Shown here: positions 25,844 through 35,319 of the stretch, piece by piece
Layout: each line of letters starts with the position of its first letter
Numbering within the stretch: the stretch's first letter is position 1
Assembly: GCF_937903345.1 (NCBI RefSeq)
Contig: NZ_CALCZQ010000062.1
Location: forward strand, 71,834-135,833
Direction: 5' to 3'
Source: an uncultured Emticicia sp.
Lineage (GTDB): Bacteria; Bacteroidota; Bacteroidia; Cytophagales; Spirosomataceae
Length of the DNA stretch: 64,000 nucleotides
Made by a program: the position numbers and the translations under genes
The notes under the pieces: generated by a model
What the model was told of the DNA's origin: nothing
The model's database searches: none
Seen by the model: only the letters and a program-made list of their open reading frames with translations

Positions 25844-26848
25844 ATGAAAAAAACGTATTATTTGTTTAACCCTGGTCGGCTAAGTCGGCAAGATAATACG
25901 CTCAAATTTTTACCTGTTGACGAAAACGGGAATGAGGGTCAAGCTCGCTATTTACCCGTAGAATCAATAGATAACATTTATTGTTTTGGCTCGCTGGATG
26001 CCAATTCGGCGATGTATAATTTTCTGGGAAAACACCATATTGCAGTCCATTTCTTTGATTTTTATGAGCATTATACGGGTTCGTTTATGCCGAAAGAATA
26101 TTTGCTGGCGGGAAAAATGCAGGTTGAACAAACAAAGTATTATCTTTCAAATAAAAAGCGGATAATCGTTGCTCAGAAATTTGTACAAGGTGGAGCAAAT
26201 AATATGTTGAAGAATTTGCAATATTATCAAAACCGCCAAAAAGATGTTGAAAAACAAATTTTGAGGATTCAGAATTATCTACCAAAAATTGGAGATTCGA
26301 GCCAAATTGATGAATTAATGGGACTGGAAGGAAATATTAGGCAGACCTATTATGAGGCATTTGACATCATTATCAATGATTTCTCGATGGGAAATCGTAC
26401 CAAGCAACCGCCCAATAATGAAGTGAATACCTTGATTTCGTTTGGAAATATGATGTGTTATACGCTGTGTCTTGACCAAATTTATCATACACAACTCAAT
26501 CCAACTATTAGTTTTTTGCATGAGCCAGGTTATCGACGCTATTCGTTGGCACTTGATTTGGCCGAAATATTTAAACCAATTTTGGTTGATCGAACTATTT
26601 TTAGTTTGCTCAACAAAAAGCAGATTCAATCTTCCGATTTCAGGCAAGAACTCAATCGTTGTGTAATGAAAGATTCGGCACGAAAGACCTTTGCACAAGC
26701 TTTTGAAGATAAACTTAAGGAAACCTTTAAACACCGAAATTTAGGGAGAAATATAAGCTATAAGCATTTGGTGAAGTTGGAATGCTATAAACTCAGCAAA
26801 CATTTGCTTGGAATTGATGAGTATAAGCCTTTTAAAATGAATTGGTAG
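25844..26848 (+). CDS. cas1: CRISPR integrase Cas1 (I-B type)
   Basis: The start is set at ATG 25844 (MKKTYYLFNPGRLSRQDNTLKF region); an upstream in-frame start would overlap the ATPase and adds non-Cas1 sequence. The 334-residue protein has the metal-binding residues Glu162 (LMGLEGNIR), His226 (FLHEPGYRRYSLALD) and Glu241 (DLAEIFKP). Cas1 with Cas2 integrates prespacers at the leader end of the array. It is 22 bp after the ATPase and 36 bp before cas2. Length and motifs are complete. Confidence 0.96.
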   Translation: MKKTYYLFNPGRLSRQDNTLKFLPVDENGNEGQARYLPVESIDNIYCFGSLDANSAMYNFLGKHHIAVHFFDFYEHYTGSFMPKEYLLAGKMQVEQTKYYLSNKKRIIVAQKFVQGGANNMLKNLQYYQNRQKDVEKQILRIQNYLPKIGDSSQIDELMGLEGNIRQTYYEAFDIIINDFSMGNRTKQPPNNEVNTLISFGNMMCYTLCLDQIYHTQLNPTISFLHEPGYRRYSLALDLAEIFKPILVDRTIFSLLNKKQIQSSDFRQELNRCVMKDSARKTFAQAFEDKLKETFKHRNLGRNISYKHLVKLECYKLSKHLLGIDEYKPFKMNW

Positions 26849-26884
26849 CAGCCTGCGGCAAGAGAAACGTTTTCAGGTAATATT

Positions 26885-27163
26885 ATGTATATAATTCTTG
26901 TTTACGATATAGCATCGGTTAATAGAGGAGATAAAAGAGTTGGCAAGATGCTGAAACATTGCCGAAAATACTTAAATTGGATTCAGAATTCGGTTTTTGA
27001 AGGAGAAATTACTGATGTAAAATTGAAAGAAATGCTATATGTAGCTCGAAAGATAATGGATGAGAAAACAGATAGTATCATCATTTTTAAGAGCAGAGAC
27101 GAGCGTTGGCTTGATAAGGAAGTAATTGGTGTAGAACGAATGAAAATAGATAATTTTTTATAA
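26885..27163 (+). CDS. cas2: CRISPR adaptation protein Cas2
   Basis: A 92-residue ferredoxin-fold protein with the N-terminal beta strand MYIILVYDIASVNRG carrying the conserved Asp8, followed by KMLKHCRKYLNWIQNSVFEG. It bridges two Cas1 dimers in the integration complex. It is the last gene of the cas operon, and the CRISPR leader begins directly downstream. Confidence 0.96.
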   Translation: MYIILVYDIASVNRGDKRVGKMLKHCRKYLNWIQNSVFEGEITDVKLKEMLYVARKIMDEKTDSIIIFKSRDERWLDKEVIGVERMKIDNFL

Positions 27164-27365
27164 GTTATCGTCGTCGAACTCGGAAGTTTCATAAAATAAT
27201 GTTCATTGACATCAAGGCAAACAATAAAAATTTACCTAAATCATTGATAATCAGTAGTCGTCGAACACCCATTAAAAACATGACATTACGATTCGACGAC
27301 TTTTTTTCTTGTTTTATAGCATTAAAACAGCTTTATTTACGTCTATAAGTCTGTTTTTCAAACGG
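27164..27365 (+). promoter_or_regulatory. CRISPR leader
   Basis: The 202 AT-rich bases between cas2 and the first repeat form the leader; no gene fits. They carry three copies of the core GTCGTCGAA or its complement: 27170-27178, 27257-27265 and 27292-27300 (inverted). The leader would contain the array promoter and the site for polarised spacer insertion next to repeat 1. No clear TAnnTTTG box was identified. Confidence 0.75.
27256..27307 (+). terminator. Leader stem-loop with T-run
   Basis: AGTCGTCGAA (27256-27265) pairs perfectly with TTCGACGACT (27292-27301) across a 26-nt loop and is followed by seven Ts from 27301. It could end the cas transcript before the array. The large loop and the extra GTCGTCGAA copy 86 bp upstream leave room for a protein-binding role in adaptation instead. 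Confidence 0.55.
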
Positions 27366-29169
27366 ACTCCAATCGCACCATTATGGAATTGAAATTGTTG
27401 TGCCATCATAAAAGCACAATACTGACAATGTACTCCAATCGCACCATTATGGAATTGAAATCCAAAAAACCGTAAAACTTACATTGGCCTCATAATCACT
27501 CCAATCGCACCATTATGGAATTGAAATGTTACAGAAGAAGGTAAGATAATTGAAAACCTAATACTCCAATCGCACCATTATGGAATTGAAATTTTTCTAA
27601 GTAAAAAAGTAGAATCATTTAATTGCTGAACTCCAATCGCACCATTATGGAATTGAAATAAGTGTTTCGGTGGTTCAGGCATTTTTTTCAAAGCCACTCC
27701 AATCGCACCATTATGGAATTGAAATATGGTTCAGACAAAACATTAAACGGCAACCAATAGACTCCAATCGCACCATTATGGAATTGAAATTTTAAAATAT
27801 TTTCGAGACATTATTTCTTCGGTTTAACTCCAATCGCACCATTATGGAATTGAAAAAACCAAGCTTCTTTTTTGCATAAGGCAGCACAGCCCACTCCAAT
27901 CGCACCATTATGGAATTGAAAAACTGGTCTTTTGCCGAATTACTTAATCCGTACCAGACTCCAATCGCACCATTATGGAATTGAAAATTTTTAAAAGACG
28001 GCCTAACTCCAAAATCCGAACAACTCCAATCGCACCATTATGGAATTGAAAAAATTTTGTCGAAAATAGCTACTTACGACGAATTGGCACTCCAATCGCA
28101 CCATTATGGAATTGAAATACTACCTGAGCGTAATCAGGTTATACGTGATAGACTACTCCAATCGCACCATTATGGAATTGAAATTTATTTATCTTTTTAT
28201 AGTAAGGAAAACAAATGGTTACTCCAATCGCACCATTATGGAATTGAAATAAGCTTGCATTCTATTTTCTTCAAAAGACTTCAACTACTCCAATCGCACC
28301 ATTATGGAATTGAAATGCTGTTATATTAGCCATTTCTAGTTACGAAACTAATACTCCAATCGCACCATTATGGAATTGAAATCGAAATAAGCACACCAAG
28401 GGTCTGAATAATTATTTAACTCCAATCGCACCATTATGGAATTGAAATATTAGGTTAAACGGACGTTTGTTTTCACCAAAAAAACTCCAATCGCACCATT
28501 ATGGAATTGAAATTCATTTTGATGCCTAGGTAATTTCTAGCCGAATTTAACTCCAATCGCACCATTATGGAATTGAAATATTCTCAAACTGGCTTTTAAT
28601 TAGTTTTTTACGCTTACTCCAATCGCACCATTATGGAATTGAAATCGCATTGCAGTCTAAATGATAATATTGTGAACCGCACTCCAATCGCACCATTATG
28701 GAATTGAAATATAATTTTCCCATATTTGATTGTTCAACTTCCGAAACTCCAATCGCACCATTATGGAATTGAAATCCTCATAAGACCCAAGCTTTACGCT
28801 ATCAATTACATACTCCAATCGCACCATTATGGAATTGAAATACAATATCGCCAGCTACGAAATTATCAAAATCGGGAACTCCAATCGCACCATTATGGAA
28901 TTGAAATCTATTAATATAAACAATATCTCCTAAGGGTATTGACACTCCAATCGCACCATTATGGAATTGAAATACACCTGCTGATATATCACCAATCATT
29001 TTCATTTGACTCCAATCGCACCATTATGGAATTGAAATGCTGTAAACATCTCTTGCTTTACAATTTTCCTTTCACTCCAATCGCACCATTATGGAATTGA
29101 AATCCTAAAGCGGATTGCAAAACCACTACAAAAAGATAAACTCCAATCGCACCATTATGGAATTGAAAT
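27366..29169 (+). CRISPR. CRISPR array, 28 repeats and 27 spacers
   Basis: The repeat is 30 nt, starting ACTCCAATCGCACCATTATG and ending GAATTGAAAT. By eye, the first 29 bases are identical in all 28 copies, including the last. Repeat starts are 65-67 bp apart, giving spacers of 35-37 nt, all different. The last base is T in 24 repeats and A in four consecutive ones (starts 27827, 27893, 27958, 28023). The ATTGAAA ending is typical of type I-B repeats and fits a Cas6 8-nt handle. The leader end faces cas2, so the newest spacers are at the left. No spacer was seen to match the rest of the window, but this was only a visual check. Confidence 0.98.
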
Positions 29170-29274
29170 AATAAAGAAATGAGGCTTGTTTTTATTTTCA
29201 ATAGTTAGTAATTTATCATTGCGGCGAACTGTCTCATATCTTTTGTCTAGGTACTTAATTAATGAAACTTCAAT

Positions 29275-31206
29275 TTATTTTTTCTTATGCCCAGGTTCTT
29301 TTAATAATGCAAGAAGGTCAGGAAGATGTTTTTCATAAACTTGCCTAGGAGTTGCATCTTTTTTTACACATATCGAAGCGGCCTTCCCTACTACCTCGCC
29401 CATCATTCCGCAAGTTCGCATTACTCTTACTGGCCCGAGTCCTGTTTTTGTTACGCTAATGTTTCTACCAGCCATGAACAAATTGCTTATGTTTCGACTA
29501 TAAAGTGTACGATAGGGTGCCCAATAGAGACCTCCATATTGATACTCTGCTCCTCTGGTGTAGTCAGAGATGAATTCCATTCCTTCTAAACCCTCTTTAA
29601 ATTCTTTTTTAGGTGTGTGTAAATCCACGTGCCAAGAACATGGAAAAGCACCATCTTCAAATTTGGTTTGTTTTTTAAAATCTTCTGCATCCAAAACAAC
29701 ATCGCCCATCAATCTACGAGATTCTCGTTTACCAGCAATATATGCAGACCAGCCCAGCCGATGGTTGGGATACATTTTATCAACATTTTTAATGACATCC
29801 CATGCTCCGTACATCGCTCTAAAGTTGTGGTCTCTAATTTGCTCAATTTCCGTAACTTGATTTTGATTGAAACCACTTTCCCAGTACCACATATTGGCAA
29901 AAGATTGCAGGCCTTCTGCACCAAAAGTTTTTACGCCCTTACGGCCAGGAAAGGGTTTATCTGCTAAATCCAATGCCCACGGACACCTTGGAAACGGTTG
30001 AACGAATTCACCTATTTCACATTTCATAGCCAAGGCACTTTTATCTTTACATTCACATTTTAATACTTCTTCTTTATTTGTGGCATCAAGTACATTGAAT
30101 AGATTTGAACTACCCATTAAATTTTCAACTTTATATTCATGGTCTGCTCCTGCCTTAAAACCTACCACTGCATCGCCGGTACAATCCGCAAAAAACTTAG
30201 CTGTCAATCGCTTTTGATGGCCAGAACGAATATTTTGAATCACAATTGCACTAATTTCATTGTCATTCATGACTACTTCTATTGCTCTATTTTCGATAAA
30301 TAGCTTAATATTAGGTTCACGCTTAACTACTTCTAATTTCAATTTATCGTCATAATAATCGGCACTGACACCATTGAAAACTTGTCCAGAACCTTTTACA
30401 ATATTGGGCAAAATTTCACTCACAATATCGCCAACGTGTGGATAAGGCTGCTTATTGGTATGTCCTTCGGGCCAAACCCTAACCTCTGAGCTACCGTTCC
30501 CGCCTAATACAGGTCTATCTTGTACAAGGGCAACTTTAATACCGTTCCTTGCCGCAGAAATAGCAGCACAGGTTCCTGCCAAACCACCGCCAATGACAAT
30601 CAAATCAAATACTCCACCATCGGCAGGTTTTTCGGGTAGTCCTAAAAGTTTACGTCTAAATTTGGTTAGAGCGGCAATATCATTGATTGGTTGAAAATTT
30701 ACATCCTTGCAAAATAAAATAGCTTCGCATCTACCTTCAAAACCTGTTAAATCGTGTAATGCTATTTTTGTCTTTTTCCCTACTTTTACTGTTCCACCAT
30801 CATGCCAATGCCAATCCGCACCTTTTGTGCCAAAGGTTTCTTTTAAGGGTTTATTATTGACTAATAATTGAAACTTCCCTGGAGTTCCTGGGGCATTCCA
30901 ATGAGCCACCCAATCTTTGGTTCGTACCCAAACACGATAAGTGCCTTCCGAAGGAAATTCTATTTCGGTAGTAGCGTCTTCTACAGGTATTCCCAGTCCA
31001 TGAGCCAATAAATATGGGCTACCCATTTTTTCCATTGATTGCTGGTCTATATTCCAGCCCCCAAAATTCGTAAATTGTTCTGCTTCAAGAAAAACAAATT
31101 CTTTATTAGTTTTTTTGTTCGAAAATGCCATAGTTTCTGTTAAACCTCCAGCCAAAAGCATCAAACTGGTATTGCCTAATGCTCCGATAAAACTTCTTCT
31201 TTTCAT
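29275..31206 (-). CDS. Secreted FAD-dependent oxidoreductase with N-terminal carbohydrate-binding-like domain
   Basis: A 643-residue protein with an N-terminal signal resembling a weak Tat/Sec signal (MKRRSFIGALGNTSLMLLAGG). Residues about 35-185 form a beta-sandwich-like module (FPSEGTYRVWVRTKDWV) often attached to xanthan-lyase-like or FAD proteins. From about residue 203 the FAD_oxidored fold begins with VIGGGLAGTCAAISAARNG and ends near NLFMAGRNISVTKTGLGPVR, the second FAD-contact block. Substrate unknown. It is the last gene of a leftward unit after three paralogous secreted proteins and SusCD, 108 bp after the nearest paralogue. Oxidation of a sugar or sugar-linked group released by the PUL is an inference. 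Confidence 0.82.
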   Translation of the reverse strand: MKRRSFIGALGNTSLMLLAGGLTETMAFSNKKTNKEFVFLEAEQFTNFGGWNIDQQSMEKMGSPYLLAHGLGIPVEDATTEIEFPSEGTYRVWVRTKDWVAHWNAPGTPGKFQLLVNNKPLKETFGTKGADWHWHDGGTVKVGKKTKIALHDLTGFEGRCEAILFCKDVNFQPINDIAALTKFRRKLLGLPEKPADGGVFDLIVIGGGLAGTCAAISAARNGIKVALVQDRPVLGGNGSSEVRVWPEGHTNKQPYPHVGDIVSEILPNIVKGSGQVFNGVSADYYDDKLKLEVVKREPNIKLFIENRAIEVVMNDNEISAIVIQNIRSGHQKRLTAKFFADCTGDAVVGFKAGADHEYKVENLMGSSNLFNVLDATNKEEVLKCECKDKSALAMKCEIGEFVQPFPRCPWALDLADKPFPGRKGVKTFGAEGLQSFANMWYWESGFNQNQVTEIEQIRDHNFRAMYGAWDVIKNVDKMYPNHRLGWSAYIAGKRESRRLMGDVVLDAEDFKKQTKFEDGAFPCSWHVDLHTPKKEFKEGLEGMEFISDYTRGAEYQYGGLYWAPYRTLYSRNISNLFMAGRNISVTKTGLGPVRVMRTCGMMGEVVGKAASICVKKDATPRQVYEKHLPDLLALLKEPGHKKK

Positions 31207-31314
31207 ATTATTAATATTTAGTTTTTTTCACAAAGTTTTTAGAATTGAAATCGATCGTAATTGTGTTTCATACTTCTATCGGTTTTGAGCCAATATTAGT
31301 TTGATATTTTTTAA

Positions 31315-33804
31315 TTATTTGTATGTCAGCCACGTTGTAGCCTTACAATCTTTATTGGTAGCAAACCTTATCCAGCGTGCCTGAAAGCCTGACGGAAAAT
31401 TGAAATCAATTGTTTGATTTGGTTTAACGATTACTTTTTTATAATTCATCCAAGGGCCATGGCCTATAGGTTCTATCTGAATTGTAAATATTATTGCTTC
31501 TTTTGAGTTATGTGATATTTTAAGATTTTTTTTATCATAAAAACCAATCAAATAAGGGTCTGAAGGAGTTCCAGCTTTTACCTGACTGTCCTTCCATGGG
31601 CCACCTTCGCCAACAGCTTTTCCTAATTTCCAAAGGTCATCAATTGTTCCTGCCCATATTTTTGCTTTTCCATCATCAGAAGTAATAATGTGTTCATTTT
31701 TAGAAATTTGATTATCAAGCCCTGTCATGACCAATAAGCCCCGATAAGAGGCATAATCATGAATACTAAGCGAATGTGAAGCCACAGGTCTGATTTTAGC
31801 AAATCCATCGGCATTTTCAGCTGGTAATTCATAAAATGTACCATGTGCATTAAGCAAGTCTCGCTCTGTGGCTACTTCACGACAAATTCTTAAAGCGGCT
31901 TGTTGAGTTTTAGCCGTAAATGCCTGATTGCCTTTTGGAATCCTCCATCTTCTACCATTGTCGTCAACAATAAGCACCGAGGCAGCATCAACTGTAATCA
32001 CTTCTCGTGGGATTGCAAATTTTTCACGAATGAACTGAGTCATTTTTAGGTCTTCTTTTTTTGTCAAATGCATAGCACTATCTAATTCATAATAGCCATT
32101 TTCTGCAAAATTTTCATTATTAAATTGACCAGCCAAAACGCCTAACTTTCTACGATTATTACCCAAGCCATAAAGAAGTCCACCAGAATAAGTGGAAGCA
32201 TCGACAGGGGCTAAACCATCGAATTGTTTATCTTTAGACGCCTGAAAATGAGAAACATCACTGTAATTAAAATTAACAGTCGCTTTAGTGGCTCGATTGC
32301 TTTTTACACGTATCCACTCTCCCTTATCACTTGATGCGAAAGTAACTCCAACTGCTTGACCTGCACCCACTTCTACTGATCTTAAGGTTTTCCAATTTCC
32401 TTTTCCATCAACGTCGGTTTCAAAGCTGAATTTAACCTTTTGACCTCCGTCATTTATAACCCAAGCCATCCGTTGTTGCCAACCTGCAAATAGAAATGGT
32501 TCGGAAAAAGCATTTGCCTCAATTTTTTCAGAAACCCAAACAGCCCCTTGAGCTGTATTAGGTCCTAAATTGTCAGGTGTAGTAAGTGAAGTAAACCAAA
32601 GATTTGAATTGGATTGTCCTGGCCCTTCGATGTTTCCTTTTGTATTGCGTTTGTTCAAAAACTCTTTCTGTGCTGAATCGTCGCAGCCAAAAACTAAACC
32701 ATTATTCCAGCGGGTGAAGTCGCCGATAACTTTGAGATAAGCCGAACGTGGACGAATACCAGCAGTGTTTTTTGATGTAAATGTTTGCGGAAATCGCCAA
32801 AAAAGCCCGTGCATGGTCATGAGATAATCAGGTTTTTCGGTAGTACCGATGTCACGAATTCGAGGCCATTCTGTATTCCAACCGTGAGCACCATCGTAGC
32901 TGTGACTGGCTTTTGGCAAGCGAAAGAACGACCATTTTCCGCCGTCACGGACACCCAATAAAACTGATTTGTGGTCCCAGCCTGTTGCCCAGATTGGGTC
33001 GGTTGCAGGATTGTTATTACCATAAATCCCTCCTGGACCTGTTACTTCCACAAATTGATTACGACGTATTACTTTCCAGTCTTTCCCATTCCATTCGGCC
33101 AAAACACCTGATTGTATATCAAACTGTTTGAGTGCCAAAGAACCTGATTCGCCATTATTGGAATAAACCATTACACCTTGACCAGAATACACGCCTTTGC
33201 CGTGGGCACCAGGAAGGAGTGTTCCATTGAAGTTATTCTGAGTATCGTCATGCTTTTTTTCTTTAACATTCCCATCTTGATAAAGCATTTGGGTTTCAAG
33301 ATTTTTAACATCTAATTTGTAAAAACCTTCTTCCATGGTGGCAATTAAAAGCTTGTTTTTTGGGTCAGACAAATCACGAGCTAAACCTGTATAACGGCCA
33401 GGTGCTTGGGTATATGGAATAGTACGAACGATACGGTTTCCATCAATGGCATAAGGTCCTATAAACAACTGATTGCTCTCTTTATGAATCATTCTATTGG
33501 CAGGTGTTCCCCCAATACTTTCGGGTCTTATTATTCTGTTCAAATCTGGTGAGATTTCATATAATTTATCAGAAGAACCGAATGGTAAATGTGGGCCGTA
33601 TGTTACGACCCATAATCGGTCTGCCCATGGCACAACTGCACCAGTACCACATTCACCTTCATTGTTATAGTTAGCTAAATGAGGATAAATACCGCTAAAC
33701 TGAGGGTAAGAAGTTGACTTAGGTTGGGCATGAGCAGCAATACTAATTAAATATAAACATGCAATGATGCCTGTTGATAGAGTTTTGGTGATTGATGGAA
33801 GCAT
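31315..33804 (-). CDS. Secreted protein of unknown function, paralogue 1 (two-module form)
   Basis: The start is taken at 33804 (MLPSITKTLSTGIIACLYLI), where a signal peptide begins; the product is 829 residues. The family shared with the next two genes has the markers SGIYP, GTGAVVPWADRLWVVTYG and RPESIGGTPANRMIHKES. The first half looks like repeated beta strands, possibly a propeller. A module of about 80 residues (QGAVWVSEKIEANAFSEPFL to EWIRVKSNRATKATVNF) occurs in the middle and again at the very end (GEGGPWKDSQVKAGTPSDPY to RWIRFATNKDCKATTWLTYK). No catalytic motif was recognised. Its PUL context suggests glycan binding or processing in the periplasm or at the surface. Function unassigned. 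Confidence 0.75.
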   Translation of the reverse strand: MLPSITKTLSTGIIACLYLISIAAHAQPKSTSYPQFSGIYPHLANYNNEGECGTGAVVPWADRLWVVTYGPHLPFGSSDKLYEISPDLNRIIRPESIGGTPANRMIHKESNQLFIGPYAIDGNRIVRTIPYTQAPGRYTGLARDLSDPKNKLLIATMEEGFYKLDVKNLETQMLYQDGNVKEKKHDDTQNNFNGTLLPGAHGKGVYSGQGVMVYSNNGESGSLALKQFDIQSGVLAEWNGKDWKVIRRNQFVEVTGPGGIYGNNNPATDPIWATGWDHKSVLLGVRDGGKWSFFRLPKASHSYDGAHGWNTEWPRIRDIGTTEKPDYLMTMHGLFWRFPQTFTSKNTAGIRPRSAYLKVIGDFTRWNNGLVFGCDDSAQKEFLNKRNTKGNIEGPGQSNSNLWFTSLTTPDNLGPNTAQGAVWVSEKIEANAFSEPFLFAGWQQRMAWVINDGGQKVKFSFETDVDGKGNWKTLRSVEVGAGQAVGVTFASSDKGEWIRVKSNRATKATVNFNYSDVSHFQASKDKQFDGLAPVDASTYSGGLLYGLGNNRRKLGVLAGQFNNENFAENGYYELDSAMHLTKKEDLKMTQFIREKFAIPREVITVDAASVLIVDDNGRRWRIPKGNQAFTAKTQQAALRICREVATERDLLNAHGTFYELPAENADGFAKIRPVASHSLSIHDYASYRGLLVMTGLDNQISKNEHIITSDDGKAKIWAGTIDDLWKLGKAVGEGGPWKDSQVKAGTPSDPYLIGFYDKKNLKISHNSKEAIIFTIQIEPIGHGPWMNYKKVIVKPNQTIDFNFPSGFQARWIRFATNKDCKATTWLTYK

Positions 33805-33851
33805 ATATTTGTTAGTTTGACCTTGAAAATTTGACAAATTTGTAAATTAAT

Positions 33852-35303
33852 TTATTTAAAAGTAAAATAAGCTGTTCCAACACAATCTTTATCGGCTACC
33901 AATCGTATCCATTTAGGGTTAAACGATTCTTTTAAATCAATGCTTTTACTTTCGTTTGCTTTTACCGTTATAGTTTGAAATGTTCTGTAAACCCCATCAC
34001 CAACAACGTCTGCTTCAAGTGTAAATTTCACATCGGCGGTACTTTTATGCCATAAATTCAACGATTTGTTATTAAAATTAAAGGTAAAAAACGGGTCGGA
34101 AGGTTTTTCTTTCTTGATTTCTGCATCTAGCCAAACACCGCCTTCTCCCTGCAATTTGCCAAAGTTCCACAAATCGTCAGTTTTTCCAAACCATAAACCT
34201 GCCTGGGCTTGTCCAGCTAAAGGATTGTTGTCAATGCCGCTACTGAAACGCATCGGAGTCGCTTGGTTGCCGCCCAATACGAGCATGCCACGCCAACTAC
34301 AAAAGTCTGGAATAATTCGAAGATGTGAAGAAATAGGTTTGATTGCCCAAAGTTGATTTCCATACGTATGATATCCGATTTCATAAAACAATCCGTGACA
34401 ATCCATGAGTGCTCTTTCTGTTTCGACTTCTCGAATTCGCATCCATTCTGTACAGCTGGTTTCATCAAAAGTACGACTTCCTTTTGGCAGACGATAGCGT
34501 TTCCATTCTTTGGTAGAAGGAAAATACACATTCATTAAAACAGAGGCTTTATCCCAGCCAGTTGCAATCATGGGCTGACCAAAAGCTCCTGCACTCCATA
34601 CTTCTGTAAATGCCGTTTTTTCGAGGATTTTCCAAGTAGCACCGTCCCATTCAGCCAAACGTCCTGCCGACCAAGCACCGCTGTAATCTTTTTCGTTATA
34701 ACTATTATTTGTAACTACTACTCGGCCATGCTTTGTAAATCCTGATTTAAAATGAGGTTTAGAACCAACCGGCTCGTCCAACTCTTTCATCAAGTTGAAA
34801 AGTTGCTTTGACTCTAAGGTCGTCACATCAGCTTCAAAAAACTCCCCTTCCATGGACAAAAAATAGACTTTTTTGTTGGGTTCAGTTAAATGAGCCATTG
34901 TCGCAGCCAAGCGGTACTTTTTTACTCCTTCAATCACTCTAACATTGCCAAGGGTATCAATGACGTAAGGCCCAATAATCAACTGATGCGTAGAGGCATG
35001 AATAAACCGATTAGCATAAGTTCCTACTATGCTCTCAGGTCTTTTCTTCAACTCCATTTTTTCGTTTATTTCATAGAGTCCTGTTCCAGAACCTGATGAG
35101 GACATGTGTGCAACGTATGTAATCACCCAAAGGCGATTGGCCCAAGGCATTAGACCACCTGTTCCCGCTTCGGTACGTGGACTATGATTAGCCACCATGG
35201 CCAAGTTAGGAAAAATACCGCTAATGGATGGTGAATTTTGTCCGTGTAATTGAAATACCAACGAACTTACAATTAAGAAAAGGACACTTAATCTGATTTT
35301 CAT
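33852..35303 (-). CDS. Secreted protein of unknown function, paralogue 2 (one-module form)
   Basis: A 483-residue protein with a signal peptide ending near LHGQ. It shares SGIFP, GTGGLMPWANRLWVITY and RPESIVGTYANRFIH with its two neighbours and ends with one copy of the C-terminal module (GEGGVWLDAEIKKEKPSDPF to KWIRLVADKDCVGTAYFTFK). It lacks the roughly 350-residue second half of paralogues 1 and 3, so it probably shows the ancestral single unit, or a deletion. It lies 47 bp from paralogue 1 and 16 bp from paralogue 3, clearly one transcript. No known enzyme motif was seen. Confidence 0.78.
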   Translation of the reverse strand: MKIRLSVLFLIVSSLVFQLHGQNSPSISGIFPNLAMVANHSPRTEAGTGGLMPWANRLWVITYVAHMSSSGSGTGLYEINEKMELKKRPESIVGTYANRFIHASTHQLIIGPYVIDTLGNVRVIEGVKKYRLAATMAHLTEPNKKVYFLSMEGEFFEADVTTLESKQLFNLMKELDEPVGSKPHFKSGFTKHGRVVVTNNSYNEKDYSGAWSAGRLAEWDGATWKILEKTAFTEVWSAGAFGQPMIATGWDKASVLMNVYFPSTKEWKRYRLPKGSRTFDETSCTEWMRIREVETERALMDCHGLFYEIGYHTYGNQLWAIKPISSHLRIIPDFCSWRGMLVLGGNQATPMRFSSGIDNNPLAGQAQAGLWFGKTDDLWNFGKLQGEGGVWLDAEIKKEKPSDPFFTFNFNNKSLNLWHKSTADVKFTLEADVVGDGVYRTFQTITVKANESKSIDLKESFNPKWIRLVADKDCVGTAYFTFK

Positions 35304-35319
35304 TTCACAAAGTATTTTA

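Noticed and set aside
28057..29005. Open frames with repeated QSHHYGIE or FQFHNGAIGV units
   Set aside because: They are translations of the CRISPR repeats on either strand, not proteins.
27396..29139. Self-targeting spacers
   Set aside because: No spacer was seen to match the rest of this window by eye; a genome-wide and phage search would be needed.
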